From Lucinisca nassula (lineage: Eukaryota; Mollusca; Bivalvia; Lucinida; Lucinidae), in NCBI GenBank assembly GCA_963580285.1, contig OY757024.1, positions 124,558,045-124,622,044 on the forward strand: a stretch of 64,000 nt of DNA, written 5' to 3'. The first letter of the stretch is position 1. Each line of letters opens with the position of its first letter. The position numbers were made by a program, and so were the translations under genes. Below, piece by piece: positions 18,676-30,105 of the stretch. Below the pieces are notes generated by a model, which was not told where the DNA came from, did no database searches, and saw nothing but the letters and a program-made list of their open reading frames with translations.

Positions 18676-18983
18676 GCCCCCGCCCATAGGGGCTTGAAGA
18701 AATATATGGGCTGCATGATGCTTCCACGCAGAGCTGAATCCGGCCCGCACACTAGTACTGGTAAACCGCTTAGAGGATCTAAGCCTGTCCAGGAACCGCG
18801 GTGCGAGGCGGACCGTCCATGCTAATAAACACTATTGGTTTCATTGGGCGACAGGGCTTGAGATGTCATTTCATCTCAATGTCGGGTAAAAGTCCCACAA
18901 AATTGGAAGCAACGTCTCCAAAATGACCTTTACAGTGTTGACGGGGACGTTAAACCTCAAATCAAACAAACAAACAAACAAAC
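18676..18983 (+). mobile_element. SINE-like retroposon type 3, with 16-bp target duplication
   Basis: Body GGGCTGCATGATGCTTCCAC … AAATGACCTTTACAGTG … GACGGGGACGTTAAACC and a (CAAA)n tail. Flanked by AAAAACAGTGTTGGAA at 18660-18675 and 18984-18999, a perfect 16-bp duplication, which marks retroposition. In intron 4. Confidence 0.8.
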
Positions 18984-18993
18984 AAAAACAGTG

Positions 18994-19063
18994 TTGGAAA
19001 AACAGGTAACCAGACCCCCCTGACCTTGAAAGGTCAGGGGGGTCTGGTTACCTGTTTTTCCAA
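18994..19063. repeat. Perfect 34-bp-arm palindrome
   Basis: TTGGAAAAACAGGTAACCAG … CTGGTTACCTGTTTTTCCAA with arms of 34 nt paired without mismatch around a 2-nt spacer (GA). Adjacent to the 3' target duplication of the type 3 retroposon. In intron 4. Confidence 0.9.
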
Positions 19064-19544
19064 TATTGACAATGTGCAAGCTGGAAGCCAGCAAATAATG
19101 CAAATGGACATTGGTTAAACTATATGCCCTTTCTACTGTTCTTACTATGGCTGGGCATAAATCCTCTGTCAATAAGACTCTGATCTAAAGAAGCACTTTT
19201 TTCCATTAAGAGAAGATCCTCATCATAGCAGATTAAGATATGGCAACGTCTAATATAGATACACCATTTGTTTTCTATTGAGTGCCATGGAGTTTGATTA
19301 ACATTGACTGATAGTCAAACACCAATTAATGGCTTGAATGCCTTCAAGACCATGGAAATTAGATCTGGATATGGTTAAAGTGTTGAGAACATCAGAATTT
19401 TCACATGTTTTGCAGTCACTCATGAAAATTCTGGTATTTTCAAACACTCATGGTCATTTTAGATTGCATTTATGAAACAAGTTTTATAAATAAATTTGAT
19501 ATGAATGAACATGAGTGTGAGATCTTTTTATCATATATCATTTT
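19064..19544. other. Intron 4: no feature recognised
   Basis: AT-rich sequence without a recognisable coding domain, hairpin or repeat family. Confidence 0.4.
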
Positions 19545-21160
19545 TTAGCTCACCTGTCACGTAGTGACAAGGTGAGCTTTTGGTATCACTTTTTGTCCGT
19601 CATCCGTCGTGCGTCCGTGTGTGCGTCCGTAAACTTTTTCTTCAAACGACATCTCCTCCTAAACCACTGATCGGATTTTGACCAAACTTCTCAGGAATGA
19701 TCCTTAGGTGGTCCCCTTTCAAAGTTGTTCAAATGGTTCCGGTCCGTTGCACATATAGGTCACAGGAGCCAAAAATAGATTTTTTCACTGAAAACTTAAA
19801 AAATCTTCTTCTCTGAAACCGCAAGGCCCAGGACATTGATATTTGGTATGAAGCTTCATCTAGTGGACCCCTACCAAGATTGTTCAAATTATAGTGCTGG
19901 GGCCAAAAATGCCCCCGCACCGGGGCCCTTTGGTTTTACATGGGCTTAAATAGGGAGAATCTTTAAAAATCTTCTTCTCTGAAACCGCAAGGCCCAGGTC
20001 TTTGATGTCTTTGATATTTGGTATGAAGCTTCATCTAGTGGACCCCTACCAAGATTGTTCAAATTACAGTGCTGGAGCTAAAAATGCCCCCGCACTGGGG
20101 CCCTTTGGTTTTACATGGGCTTATATAGGGAAAATCTTTAAAAATCTTCTCCTCTGAAATCGCAAGGCCCAGGTCTTTGATATTTGGTATGAAGCTTCAT
20201 CTAGTGGACCTCTACCAAGATTGTTCAAATTATAGTGCTGGGGCCCAAAATGCCCCCGCCCAAGGGCCCTTTTGTTTTACATGGGCTTATATAGGGAAAA
20301 TCTTTAAAAATCTTCTTCTTCTGAAGCTGCAAGGCCCAGGTCTTTGATATTTGGTATGAAACTTCATCTAGTGGACCCCTACCAAGATTGTTCAAATTAT
20401 AGTGCTGGGGCCAAAAATGCCCCCGCCCCAGGGCCCTTTGGTTTTACATAGGCTTATATAGGGAAAATCTTCAAAAATCTTCTCCTCTGAAACCACAAGG
20501 CCCAGTCCTTTGATATTTGGTATGAAGCTTCATTTTGTGGACCTCTACCAAGATTGTTCAAATTATAGCCCTGGGGCCAAAAATGCCCCCGCTCCAGGGC
20601 CCTTTGGTTTTACATAGACTTATATAGGGAAAATCTTGAAAAATCTTCTTCTCTGAAACCACATAGGTCTTTGATATTTGTTATGAAGCTTCAGCTAGTG
20701 GACCTCTAACAGGATTGTTCAAATTATAGCCCTGAGACCAAAAATGCCTCGCCATGTGGCCCTTTCGTTTTACATAGACTTATTTAGGGAAAATCTTTAA
20801 AAATCTTCTTCTCTGAAACCACAAGGCGTAGGTCTTTGATATTTTTTATGAAGCTTCAGCTAGTGGACCTCTACCAAGATTGTTCAAAGTATAGCCTTGG
20901 GGCCAAAAATGTCCCCGCTCCAGACTTATATAGGGAAAATCTTGTTTTACATAGACTTCTATATGCAGGGTAAACCTTTAAAATCTCTGAAACGACAAAG
21001 CCCAGGTCTTTCATATTCGATATTAAGCTTCATCTTGTGGACCTCTACCAAGATTGTTCAAATTATAGCCCTGGGGCCAAAAATTGACCCTGCCCGGGGC
21101 CCACTTGTTATACATTGGATAAGGTGAGCGAACCAGGGCCCTCTGGGCCCTCTTGTTGTT
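19545..21160 (+). mobile_element. Tandem-core element, 166-bp units, in intron 4
   Basis: Head TTAGCTCACCTGTCACGTAG with inner hairpin (CACGTAGTGACAAGGTGAGC), a GTCCGTC/GTGCGTCCGT microsatellite, then about eight units of about 166 bp marked by CTTCTCTGAAACCGCAAGG and GAAGCTTCATCTAGTGGACC. It ends GGGCCCTCTTGTTGTT. The architecture (short head, microsatellite, tandem core, short tail, no coding) matches pearl-type/Helentron-associated elements known in bivalves; that class assignment is inferred. Confidence 0.8.
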
Positions 21161-21438
21161 TATTTGTTCTCTTTAGGAAACTGATTATAGCTTCTGCAAA
21201 AATCTATACATAGTCAAGGGCATGTGACAATGTTTCCTGACATTTCTAAAAGATATTGCACATGTCAGATTGTTATATTTTTCCTTACACTGTTCCCATC
21301 ACGAAAACATGCCTATACAAATACATTGTACCAGCCTTGGTAGCTCAGGGAATTTCAAAATTTCCTTTTAAATGGTATGGCTAAGGCAGTCTTCTGAAAA
21401 GATTGTCCAGTTATTTGAAAGTTAATGTTGATCCTTGC

Positions 21439-21639
21439 TTAACCCATTTAGTACCAGAAATCCCAAAACGGGTACCCTGGCAAAACGCGGTGTCCGATCA
21501 GGGCCTCCACTGTTTGCTAAAAGTACAGTCATTTTCCAATTTAATTTTGATGAAAATACAACCTGACACCCCTAAACTTTAAAATAGACTCCTGCTATAT
21601 ATAAGGAGGAAGATTCCATTTGGTACAAAAAAGGGTTAA
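21439..21639. mobile_element. MITE family B
   Basis: TTAACCCATTTAGTACCAG … GTACAAAAAAGGGTTAA, with the left arm of the core palindrome deleted. In intron 4, about 330 bases before the exon at 21967. Confidence 0.8.
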
Positions 21640-21966
21640 TTCTTTATGTATGCCGATTAAAGATTATGCATAAATAAAATATTTAAAATTAAAATAAATA
21701 AATAGCAATTACAAAACTTAAGTATATTTTAGGTAGAATTCAATTTTTGATGGAGCCAGACGGCTGTAAGCGGAGCTTGGAGGCTTTCAGAAACATGAGG
21801 GTCATGGGTGTTTTCATATATATGTTGCACAAAAACGTGCCGGACCGCTATGGTCAGAAGTCTGGAAAATGATCAAAAGTCAGGGAAAAGTTAGGGAATT
21901 TTGTAATGAAAATTGAGTGGCAACCTGCTTTACTTAACTATATTTGAAGATATTGTATATTTGTAG

Positions 21967-22031
21967 GAGGACAGTAATGCTGAGACAGCAGAGATCATAG
22001 CCGATCTGTTACAGGAGAGACATCAACTCAG
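21967..22031 (+). CDS. NT5DC2/3: NT5DC2/3-like HAD nucleotidase, penultimate exon
   Basis: Exon of 65 bases between ATATTTGTAG and a GTAAAG donor. It encodes EDSNAETAEIIADLLQERHQ and L, and ends with the first two bases of an AG|A arginine codon completed in the last exon. The family shows a W/L-x-x-E-R-x-E-L-R helix at this point. Phase is 0 at the start and 2 at the end, exactly matching the phase of the exon at 27908, which supports both junctions. Confidence 0.85.
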
Positions 22032-22149
22032 GTAAAGCTTTTCACACCAACAGGCCATTTGATATTTTTTGCCTCACATAACAATAACATGTCTGTGTGA
22101 CATAGTGCATTTTTACATATCTCCAAAATGGCTACTTTTCTGATGAAAA

Positions 22150-22375
22150 TCCATGATATTATTCTTATTTATACTACAAACATAGGTTGTGGGTGCTTGT
22201 TAGAACTAGGTTGTGGGTGCTTGTTAGAACTAGGTTGTGGGTGCTTGTCTAATAAGTACCCAAAACCTATGTCTTGAAACAGAATTAAGAAAAATAATGT
22301 CCACCCCGTAAACCCCAGTTTTCTCTCTATAAAGTGGGGTTTAAGTGGGTGTTCATTTCACGGCATGGTTCACTT
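22150..22375. repeat. Hairpin repeat, family D with internal triplication
   Basis: GGTTGTGGGTGCTTGTTAGA is repeated three times in tandem (22190-22250) before the opposite arm AAGTACCCAAAACCTATG. It is followed by the TAAAGTGGGGTTTAAGTGGG hairpin often found beside family D. In intron 5. Confidence 0.6.
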
Positions 22376-22760
22376 GATGTACCACACCACTTTTCCTCAC
22401 GCTGTCTCAAGCTGTAATTGATGTTTTAACTCCTGCCATGCTGAACCAGGGATAGCTCCACCTTTCATGGTGTTAATCCATATCAGATGGAAGCCATATG
22501 GTCAGTATCTAGACTGTTTGTTATTCAATTCGTGGAGTTTGAAGGAACAAATTACACTCAACCCTCTTTATACCATCATTCGTTATAACGGCATAGCTTG
22601 TTTTAATGACAATTTCAATGAAATGAATTCTTAGCTCAAGACTTAGCATCTATTTAGCGCAACGTTGGCTTCCCTCAGGTTGGAAATACCCAAATTGAAT
22701 CAATTGTCATAAAAGATTCTTGTAATCTGATACTCCAAGAAACAAATGTTATAGATATAG

Positions 22761-23122
22761 AGGATCTTATATGAGTGCTCATGTATTATTGAATTTATTA
22801 AACGAGTTGAGGAAAAGGGATAAAATGCGAGGCTTTGCCGAGCATTTTATCCCTTTTCCTCAACGAGTTTAATAAATTCAATAATACATGAGCAGGAATG
22901 CAAGATTCTATTTATCATATGACATTTAAAACGCATTTTATTCACGATTGGTTACCAAAATGACAATATACCGCCATTAGTAAACGCGATGTCGTTAAGG
23001 ACGTCGTAAATGTAATGTTTCGGGACGTATCTACCTAATTTGCATATTAAATCCACTAAAGGATTATCGAAAATATTACATAGCTTTATAACACTCTCAG
23101 ACGCGATGTCATATGATAAATA
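22761..23122 (+). mobile_element. MITE family E
   Basis: Same structure; stem arms of about 55 nt almost perfectly paired. It interrupts another repeat (22555-23265, GATACTCCAAGAAAC / TTTCTTGGAGTAATG). In intron 5. Confidence 0.75.
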
Positions 23123-23502
23123 TGTTTCTTGGAGTAATGATGTGGAAAAGACCTTTTATAGCCTCATACTCCTAACTGGGATTCTTTATAACGGCAAATT
23201 CATGATAAGGGCACAATAATATGGAACAAATACTGTCATTATAACATGGTTCCTCTATACATCAAGTAATCTGATTGGTTGAAAGCTCAAAAAGGGATGT
23301 GGCTAATTCATTCAAGGGTTAATATAGTCCAATGATGTCATTTTCAGCATAATTTTCTCTCTGTGACCCTACCTGTCACTTTAAATTCATGCATGACTTT
23401 CATGTGACAGGTAAAGTCTCTGTCAGACAGGAAATCATCATGGTTTCTGTTGAGATGATGGGGGAATATGACATGAGGGGGTATAATAAAGCCCTTGATA
23501 TA

Positions 23503-25815
23503 TTAACCCTTCTCTTGCTGTTCATGACAACCCCTATCTGTGCAAACAGTGTAGATCCAGGTCAGATGGCTTCTGAAGAAGCCATCTGATCAGGATCTAC
23601 ACTGTTTGACATTCAGTTTATGAATTTGTAGCAATAAATTACATCAAGTAATTATGTCTCCCCCGAAAAATTTTTTTTCGGAGAGACATATTGTTTTTCC
23701 CCCGGGCGTCTGTCTGTCTGTCCGTCTGTCTGTCTGTCACACATTCGTGTCCACTCTATAACTTGAAAACCGTTGGAGCTATCGTCACGAAACTTAGTAT
23801 AAATATAAATCAGCATTAGACGACGTGCAGTGCGCAAGAACTATAACTCTCACATTTATACTTTTTGAATTATCTCCCTTGGAAGTTTGTTGGTATGTAT
23901 ATATGTATGGGCAAATCGTGTCTGGTCAATAACTTTCTTATTTTCAGATGGATTTTAAAATTACTTGGCAGAAATATTAACAACCATAAGACGATGTGTG
24001 GTGCACATGAATCAGGTCAGTACCTCAAAGGTCAAGGTCAAACTTAGAGGTCAAAGGTCAAAAAAGGGGCCTTTTTTTCGTATTTGGACAATAACTTTCT
24101 TATTTTGAGATGAATTTTAAAATTACTTGGCAGATATATTAACCACCATGAGACGATGTGTGGTGTGCATCAGGCAGGTCAGTACCTCGAAGGTCAAGGT
24201 CATACTTAGAGGTCAAAGGTCAAAAAAGGGGCCTTTTTTCGTGTTTTGTCAATAACTTTCTTATTTTGAGATGGATTTTAAAATTACTTGGCAGAAATAT
24301 TAACAACCATGAGACGATGTGAGGTGTGCATCAGGCAGGTCAGTACCTCGAAGGTCAAGGTCATACTTAGAAGTCAAAGGTCAAAAAAGGGGCCTTTTTT
24401 TCGTGTTTTGTCAATAACTTTCTTATTTTGAGATGGATTGTGAAATCACTTGGCAGAAATGTTTGCCAATATAAGACGATGTGTTACGCGCATGGCCCAG
24501 GTTGGTACCTCAAAGGTCAAGGTCATTGTTAGAGGTCAAAGGTAAAAAAGGGGCCTTTTTTCCGGTTTTGTCAATAACTTGCTTATTTTTAGATAGAATT
24601 TGAAGTTACTTGGCAAAAATGTTAACTATCATGAGACGATGTGTTGCATGCATGATTCAGTTTGATACCTCAAGTGTCAAGGTCATACATAGAGGTCAAA
24701 AGTCAAAAAAGGGGCCTTTTTTTTCGTGTTTGGTCAATAACTTTCTTATTTTGAGATGGATTTTGAAATTGCTTGGCAGAAATGTTAAACACCATGAGAT
24801 GATGTGTTGCACGCATGACCCAGTTTGGTACCTGAAAGGTCAAGGTCATACATAGAGGTTAAAGGTCAAAAAAGGGGCCTTTTTTTGTGTTCTGTCAATA
24901 ACTTTCTTATTTTTAGATGGATTTTGAAATTACTTGGCAGAAATGTTAACCACCATAAGACGATGTGTTGCGTGCATGACCCAAGTTGGTACCTCAAATG
25001 TCAAGGTCGTACTAAGAGGTCAAAGAACAAAAAGGGGCCTTTTTATGCCTCCAACTTTGAAAAAGGGGCATATTGGTTCTGGTTCGTTTGTCCGTTCGTC
25101 TGTCTGTTACGCTTTTGATGCATAGCATAACTAAAGAACCCTGTATGCTAGGGTTTTGAAATTTCATATATGGATTCCTCATGGAAAATAAGCTGACGCG
25201 TATTTTTTTCTCGTCCGGATTATGCCCCCTTCAAGAGTTATTGCCCTTTGAAATTTTTTTAATAAAATCTTGTCAGCAAGATATCTCAAAAACTATTGGA
25301 GCTAGAGCCTTGAAAATTGGTGAATATATTGGTGGTGATGAGTAGATGAACTGATTAACTTTTGACAAAATTCCGAAAAATACTTTATGAGTTATGGCCC
25401 TTTGTCATTTTGGTAATTTGTGCCCATTGTAATGAATGCTAAAAGGGATGCATAGCATAACTTTAGAACTGTGTATGCTATGGTTTTGAAATTTCATATA
25501 TGCATTCCTAATGCAAAATAAGCTGACACATATTTTTTTTTTCTCATCCTGATTATGCCCCTTTCAAGAGTTATTGCCCTTTGAAATTTTTTGAACATTT
25601 TTAAAGTTACTTTGCAGAAATGTTTATCTTCATTAGATGATGTGTTGCACACAAGACCAGGCTCAATACCTGAAACCTCCAATGTCAAGGTTATACTTAG
25701 AGGTCAAAAACAGGGGAGACATCTGTGTTTTTGTAGAAAAACAAATTCTAGTTTGATTGGTTGATAGACAGAAATGGGTGTGGTTTAAATGAATATTCAG
25801 GAAGATAAGGGTTAA
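23503..25815. mobile_element. MITE family A, interrupted by the element at 23653-25753
   Basis: TTAACCCTTCTCTTGCTG at 23503 with the palindromic core, continuing after the insertion as GATTGGTTGATAG … AAGATAAGGGTTAA at 25815. The two parts join as in other copies (AAGTAATCTGATTGGTT). Confidence 0.8.
23653..25753 (+). mobile_element. Tandem-core element (ATGTCTCCCC type), ~162-bp units, in intron 5
   Basis: Head ATGTCTCCCCCG with hairpin to CGGAGAGACAT, a GTCTGTCTGTCCGTCTGTC tract, then units of about 162 bp marked CAATAACTTTCTTATTTTGA and AGGTCAAAGGTCAAAAAAGG. It ends ACAAATTCTAGTTT. At 25047-25590 the core is replaced by the ATGCCTCCAAC-type head and core, and the original core and tail then resume. 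It interrupts a TTAA MITE (23503-25815). Confidence 0.8.
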
Positions 25816-25945
25816 TTCAGCCACATCTATTTCTGACTTTCAACCAACCAAATAACTTGCATGTTTCATGGTTGATATCTGATTGGCTGGTAATACCTGT
25901 TATGCCATGTGTATGCAAAAGATGATCAATACACACACAATTGTG

Positions 25946-26145
25946 TATATGAGCCGGCGCATGACAAAGCCTACAGTAAGACTGGTGATCAGCAGAGACT
26001 CAAATCAACCTGTGCACCCATTCATTTTGATGTGACCTTTTGCTTATGTCTCTTTGCCTATAGTAGGTACATGCGATCAGCGAAGACGCTGATCAGACTG
26101 TGCAAAAGCCTCCTTGTAGATTTTGTCATGCGCTGGCTCATATAT
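25946..26145. mobile_element. Hairpin MITE (TATATGAGCCGGCGCATGAC)
   Basis: Inverted ends TATATGAGCCGGCGCATGAC and GTCATGCGCTGGCTCATATA. A truncated relative is at 2059-2215 (GAGTCAGCGCATGACAAAAC). In intron 5. Confidence 0.65.
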
Positions 26146-26238
26146 AATGACCTGCATTTGACATTACAAATTCTAACTTGGAGATGTGATCAAAATGATC
26201 TACCTCACCAAAGAAATTTAGACTCATATTCAGATTAT

Positions 26239-26440
26239 TTAACCCTTATCCTGCTGTTCCCGACAAGCCCTACCTTTGCAAACAGTGTAGATCCAGATCA
26301 GATGGCTTCTCTAATCTGGATCTACACTGTTTATCATGCAGTTTTGGTATTGGACAAATATATTATGTCAAGAAATTTGATTGGCTGATAATCAGCATTG
26401 GGTGTGGCCTAATCAATTTATGCACCAGGATAAAGGTTAA
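26239..26440. mobile_element. MITE family A
   Basis: TTAACCCTTATCCTGCTG … GATAAAGGTTAA, with core hairpin AAACAGTGTAGATCCAGATC / ATCTGGATCTACACTG. In intron 5. Confidence 0.75.
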
Positions 26441-26516
26441 TGCTAAGCGTAGGTTTATCAAAAAATAATTCTGAAATTTCCTTATCTAGTCCAATAATAC
26501 CATAATAATACCATCA

Positions 26517-26742
26517 TAGTCCATTCAGTATCGGAAACCACTAAAGGGGTACCTTGGCAAACAGTGCAGGCCCAGATCAGACGCCGCAGTATGCAGCATC
26601 TGATCAGGGCCCCCACTGTTTGCAAAAAATTCAGCCATTTTCCAAATAAATGTTGAAGAACACAACCTGACACCCCTAAATTTTGAAATGGACTCCTGCT
26701 GTATATAAGGTGGAAGATTTCATTAGGTACAAAAACGGTTAA
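26517..26742. mobile_element. MITE family B, diverged left end
   Basis: Left end TAGTCCATTCAGTATCGG is mutated; right end GGTACAAAAACGGTTAA. The core palindrome is CAGTGCAGGCCCAGATCAG / CTGATCAGGGCCCCCACTG. Confidence 0.75.
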
Positions 26743-26774
26743 TCTTAAATGATTAATCAGATCCTCAACCCTTA

Positions 26775-27020
26775 CAACATTTTTACCATTATCATCACCT
26801 TCATCATCATTTGTTATCATCATCATTATCACCATCATCATCATCATCACCTTCATCATCATTTGTTATCATCATCATTATCATCAGCATCATCATCATC
26901 ACCTTCATCAACATCATTAGTCATCAGCATCATCACCATCATCATCATCATCTTTGTCTTCAATCATCATCATCAGCCATCCATCATCATCATCATTATC
27001 AATCACCATCATCATCATTG
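26775..27020. repeat. (CAT)n-type microsatellite
   Basis: Interrupted CAT/CAC/CTT trinucleotide array in intron 5. Long open frames rich in His or Ser here are artefacts of the repeat. 27021-27395 shows no recognisable feature. Confidence 0.85.
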
Positions 27021-27394
27021 AAAGGCTTGGTCTCAATAGATTGCAGTGTGGTGGCTGCTCTCCCGACGGAGAGCTAGGTAGTCTACAAATGATTTTACAC
27101 CGCTTCCTTGTATCAGGTGAATCTCTTTATGGCTGGCAAGCGCTGAGTCTGCGACCCTGGCTGATGGCCCGTTACTATCGCACCCATTAACAACAAGAAA
27201 TGCCAAAACCATTTAAATTTTGTAGCACCATCAGTAAGAGATAGCAAATTTTCTTTTCAAATTAGGGTTGAGGTTCTTGGATCTTTTGAACTGTATAAAG
27301 TTTGTTAACTGTGGTTTTCTGGTATAAAACGGACTATAAAGAAGTTTGTTACCCCAAAGAAACAGAATTAGCATATGTTTTTCTGTTTATAATA

Positions 27395-27866
27395 CATATA
27401 CAGTGAAATTCCGCTATTAAGACCATCTAAAATTAAGACTAATTCTGCTTTAAAAAGCTTACTTAGTAGAGAGCAGACATTCTTTCTTTGTATTCTCTGG
27501 ATTAAGTGTCCTCTGGTCAGATACCACCTTTGGGGCTGTTCAAAAGTGGTCTTTCAGACCACTTTTGCCCAAAGGTGGTCTTAATTTTCAGACCACTTTT
27601 GAACAGTCCCAAAGGTGGTCTTAATATAGGAAACAGAATTAGCATATGTTTCTCTGTTTATAATACATATACAGTGAAATTACGCTATTAAGACCATCTA
27701 AAATTAAGATTAATTCTGCTTTAAAAAGCTTACTTAGTAGAGAGCAGACATTCTTTCTTTGTATTCTCTGGATTAAGTTGCCTCTGGTCAGATACCACCT
27801 TTGGGGCTGTTCAAAAGTGGTCTGAAAGACCACTTTTGAACAGTCCCAAAGGTGGTCTTAATAAAT
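27395..27866. mobile_element. Two tandem family H copies just before the last exon
   Basis: Two near-identical units (27405-27625 and 27660-27866), each from TACAGTGAAATTNCGCTATT through GGGGCTGTTCAAAAGTGGTC / GACCACTTTTGAACAGTCCC. The second ends 42 bases before the exon at 27908, close to its splice acceptor. Confidence 0.7.
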
Positions 27867-27907
27867 GAATTTTACTGTACTTGTTTTTTTACTATTTTTA
27901 CTTTCAG

Positions 27908-28136
27908 AGATCAACTGAAGTCATTGTGTAATCCAAGATTTGGAAGTATGTTCCGCACTCATCACAACCCGACTTACTTCACACGACGTATGGCAAGATT
28001 TGCAGATATATACATGTCAAGTCTCACCAATCTCCTGCAGTATTCAGTTGGACATACATTCTATCCTCGCAGAATGGCTTTACCACATGAACCTTTTGCT
28101 TTCGGAGACCCATCCCACGCTTCTTGTGTGTCATAA
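27908..28136 (+). CDS. NT5DC2/3: NT5DC2/3-like HAD nucleotidase, last coding exon with stop
   Basis: Terminal exon from a TTACTTTCAG acceptor to TAA at 28134-28136. After the split Arg codon it reads [20 protein letters not shown], then [19 protein letters not shown], then [14 protein letters not shown], ending in SHASCVS. The FGS-hydrophobic-FRT-x-HNPTYF-x-RR block and the YPRR near the C-terminus are conserved family features. The tail is shorter than in vertebrate NT5DC2. No unambiguous poly(A) site was chosen; an AATAAA lies near 28462. Confidence 0.92.
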
Positions 28137-28194
28137 ATTCTACAGATTATTTTTTACCAGTCCATGTAATTATTATAGAAAACAGGTGTTTACA

Positions 28195-28625
28195 GGGGTA
28201 TACATTATTCTTTTTTCTAATTCTAATCATAGATCATTAGGCAGTTCTAACGAGCACCTACAATCTATGTTTTGTGTAGGTACTCTTTTGAACCACCTCA
28301 TTAGGATGAGTTCTAATGAGCACCTGCAATCTATGCTTGGAACTTATCATAGATTGTGGGTACTCAATAGAACCACCTCATTGAGGCAGTTCTAAAGAGG
28401 ACTTTTAATCTATATTTGGAGCAGAAATGATAAGCAAATAATACAAATTTTCGTCAGAAAAATAAAGGATTTGGCAATATATGAAAGAATGCACAATGCC
28501 ACACAGGTATCATAGCAACAGATATGGTTGGTATTTTGCGATAACTGGAGGATAGTTATTGTCCATAAAACCTATATTGTGGGTATTCATTAGAAACACC
28601 TCCATGATGAATGTCCACAACATAC
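28195..28625. repeat. Cluster of family D hairpins in the 3' flank of the host gene
   Basis: At least three copies of TTCTAAYGAGCACCTRCAATCTATG arms (shortened here) in both orientations, then the GGAGGATAGTTATTG variant. May lie in the 3' UTR. An AATAAA occurs near 28462. Confidence 0.55.
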
Positions 28626-28633
28626 CCACCCCT

Positions 28634-28790
28634 ATGCCGCAGAATGCAGCATCTGATCAGGGCCTTCACTGTTTGCAAAAAGTTCAGCCATTTTCCAAAT
28701 AAAATTTGAAGAAAACGCAACCTGACACCCCTAAATTTTGAAATGGATATATTTAAGGTGGAAGATTCCATTTGGAACCAAAAGGGTTAA
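28634..28790. mobile_element. MITE family B, 5'-truncated
   Basis: Only the right part from within the core (GCCGCAGAATGCAGCATCTG) to AACCAAAAGGGTTAA. It lies in the 3' flank of the host gene. Confidence 0.7.
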
Positions 28791-28912
28791 ATAGAATTTC
28801 ATTGATAAGGTAAGAATCTTTCATACTGAATAACACTGAGCGTTTTATTGCTACAGTACCATGTTACATGAGTGTATGAAATGATTACCATATAAATCTC
28901 CACTTCACACAT

Positions 28913-29178
28913 CATGAAAATGCCTATATAATTCTGAGACCATTGAACTCCACTTTTATATAGTAAAATTTGGGTTTACATGGGTAAACATTATTTTTCT
29001 TATTACTGCCCTAGAATATAGATTGTGGGTACTCATTAGAACAGCATCGATGATAATGTGTACCCACAATATATATTTTGAGCAGAAATAAGAAAAATAT
29101 CACATTTTTTTATCTTAAAATTTTTGTTTGTTTCGGCGGTAAACTATACAATGTATTTTGTATAGGCATGTTTTTGTA
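28913..29178. mobile_element. Family D MITE, full length
   Basis: Termini CATCATGAAAATGCCTATAT and TATAGGCATGTTTTTGTAAT are inverted copies. The centre is the GTGGGTACTCATTAGAAC hairpin followed by GCAGAAATAAGAAAAAT. The 29180-29540 stretch shows nothing recognisable. Confidence 0.7.
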
Positions 29179-29559
29179 ATGAAGGGAGGAGTAAGATTTA
29201 CATTATTTTCATCATGTCAGTTCACACTTTGCATATTTTTATGAATTATTTATGTTTACATCATGTTACATACATTAGTCTATGAAATGAACACTCTGGA
29301 AGTCTTCGGGAAATCTCCTCTTTCTTATTCCTCTATCATAATCATTTTAATAGGATTTATGCTGCTTGTTTTAATGTGTATGACAGTTGACTTTAAAAAC
29401 GAGATTAATTTTAATTCATTATTTTAATATGTTTTAGTCATCATTTATTTTTACACAAAAGGATTGAGTAATATACAATAAAGGATCATACAGTAAAATC
29501 ATTAACACTGACATTGGTGACAAGTGGCAACTCTCAAAACTGCGTGAACAAGTCCGTGA

Positions 29560-29745
29560 AATAAAGACCCCCATAACCCCACTTATGTAGAGAAAACTGG
29601 GGTTTATGGGGGTAAGCATTATTTTCTTATTTCTGCTCCAAGACATAGGCTGTGGGTACTCGTTAGAACCGCCTCAATGAGGCGGTTCTAATGAGCACCC
29701 AAAACCTATGTTTGGAGTATAAATAAGAAAATTTTCATCAGAAAA
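29560..29745. mobile_element. Family D hairpin
   Basis: GGTACTCGTTAGAACCGCCT / AGGCGGTTCTAATGAGCACC, nearly perfect stem, preceded by CCCCATAACCCCACTTATG / AACTGGGGTTTATGGGGG. Confidence 0.7.
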
Positions 29746-29845
29746 ATTACCCTTTTTGAGGTATGAAAATATGCAGTATATCCCATGGATGTGTTATCGT
29801 AATGTTGGTCTTTCTTGAGCATAGGGGTTTCTTTAGTCATTCACT

Positions 29846-30105
29846 CATCATGAAAACACACCTGTATAAATCTGACCCCCTTAAACCCCACTTTTATCTT
29901 GTAAAAGTGGGGTTTGCAGGAGTATATGCTATTTTCCTTATTTCTGCTCAGAAACAAATTGTGGGTGCTCGTTAGGCAGTTCTTACGAGTTCGCACAATC
30001 TATGGTTTGAGGAGAAGTATGAAAAATATACAATCTTTTAGTCTGAAAATTTTCATTCATTTGTTGGTAAAATTATCAATTTTGAATAGGCGTGTTTTCG
30101 TAATT
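29846..30105. mobile_element. Family D MITE, full length
   Basis: CATCATGAAAACACACCTGT … AATAGGCGTGTTTTCGTAAT, with the AAACCCCACTTTTA / TAAAAGTGGGGTTT hairpin and a decayed GTGCTCGTTAGGCAGTTC stem. Confidence 0.7.

Noticed and set aside
19545..21160. Regular repeats that could suggest a CRISPR array
   Set aside because: Units are contiguous tandem repeats of about 166 bp without unique spacers, in a eukaryotic context.
26749..27077. His/Ser-rich open frames
   Set aside because: Produced by the CAT trinucleotide microsatellite.
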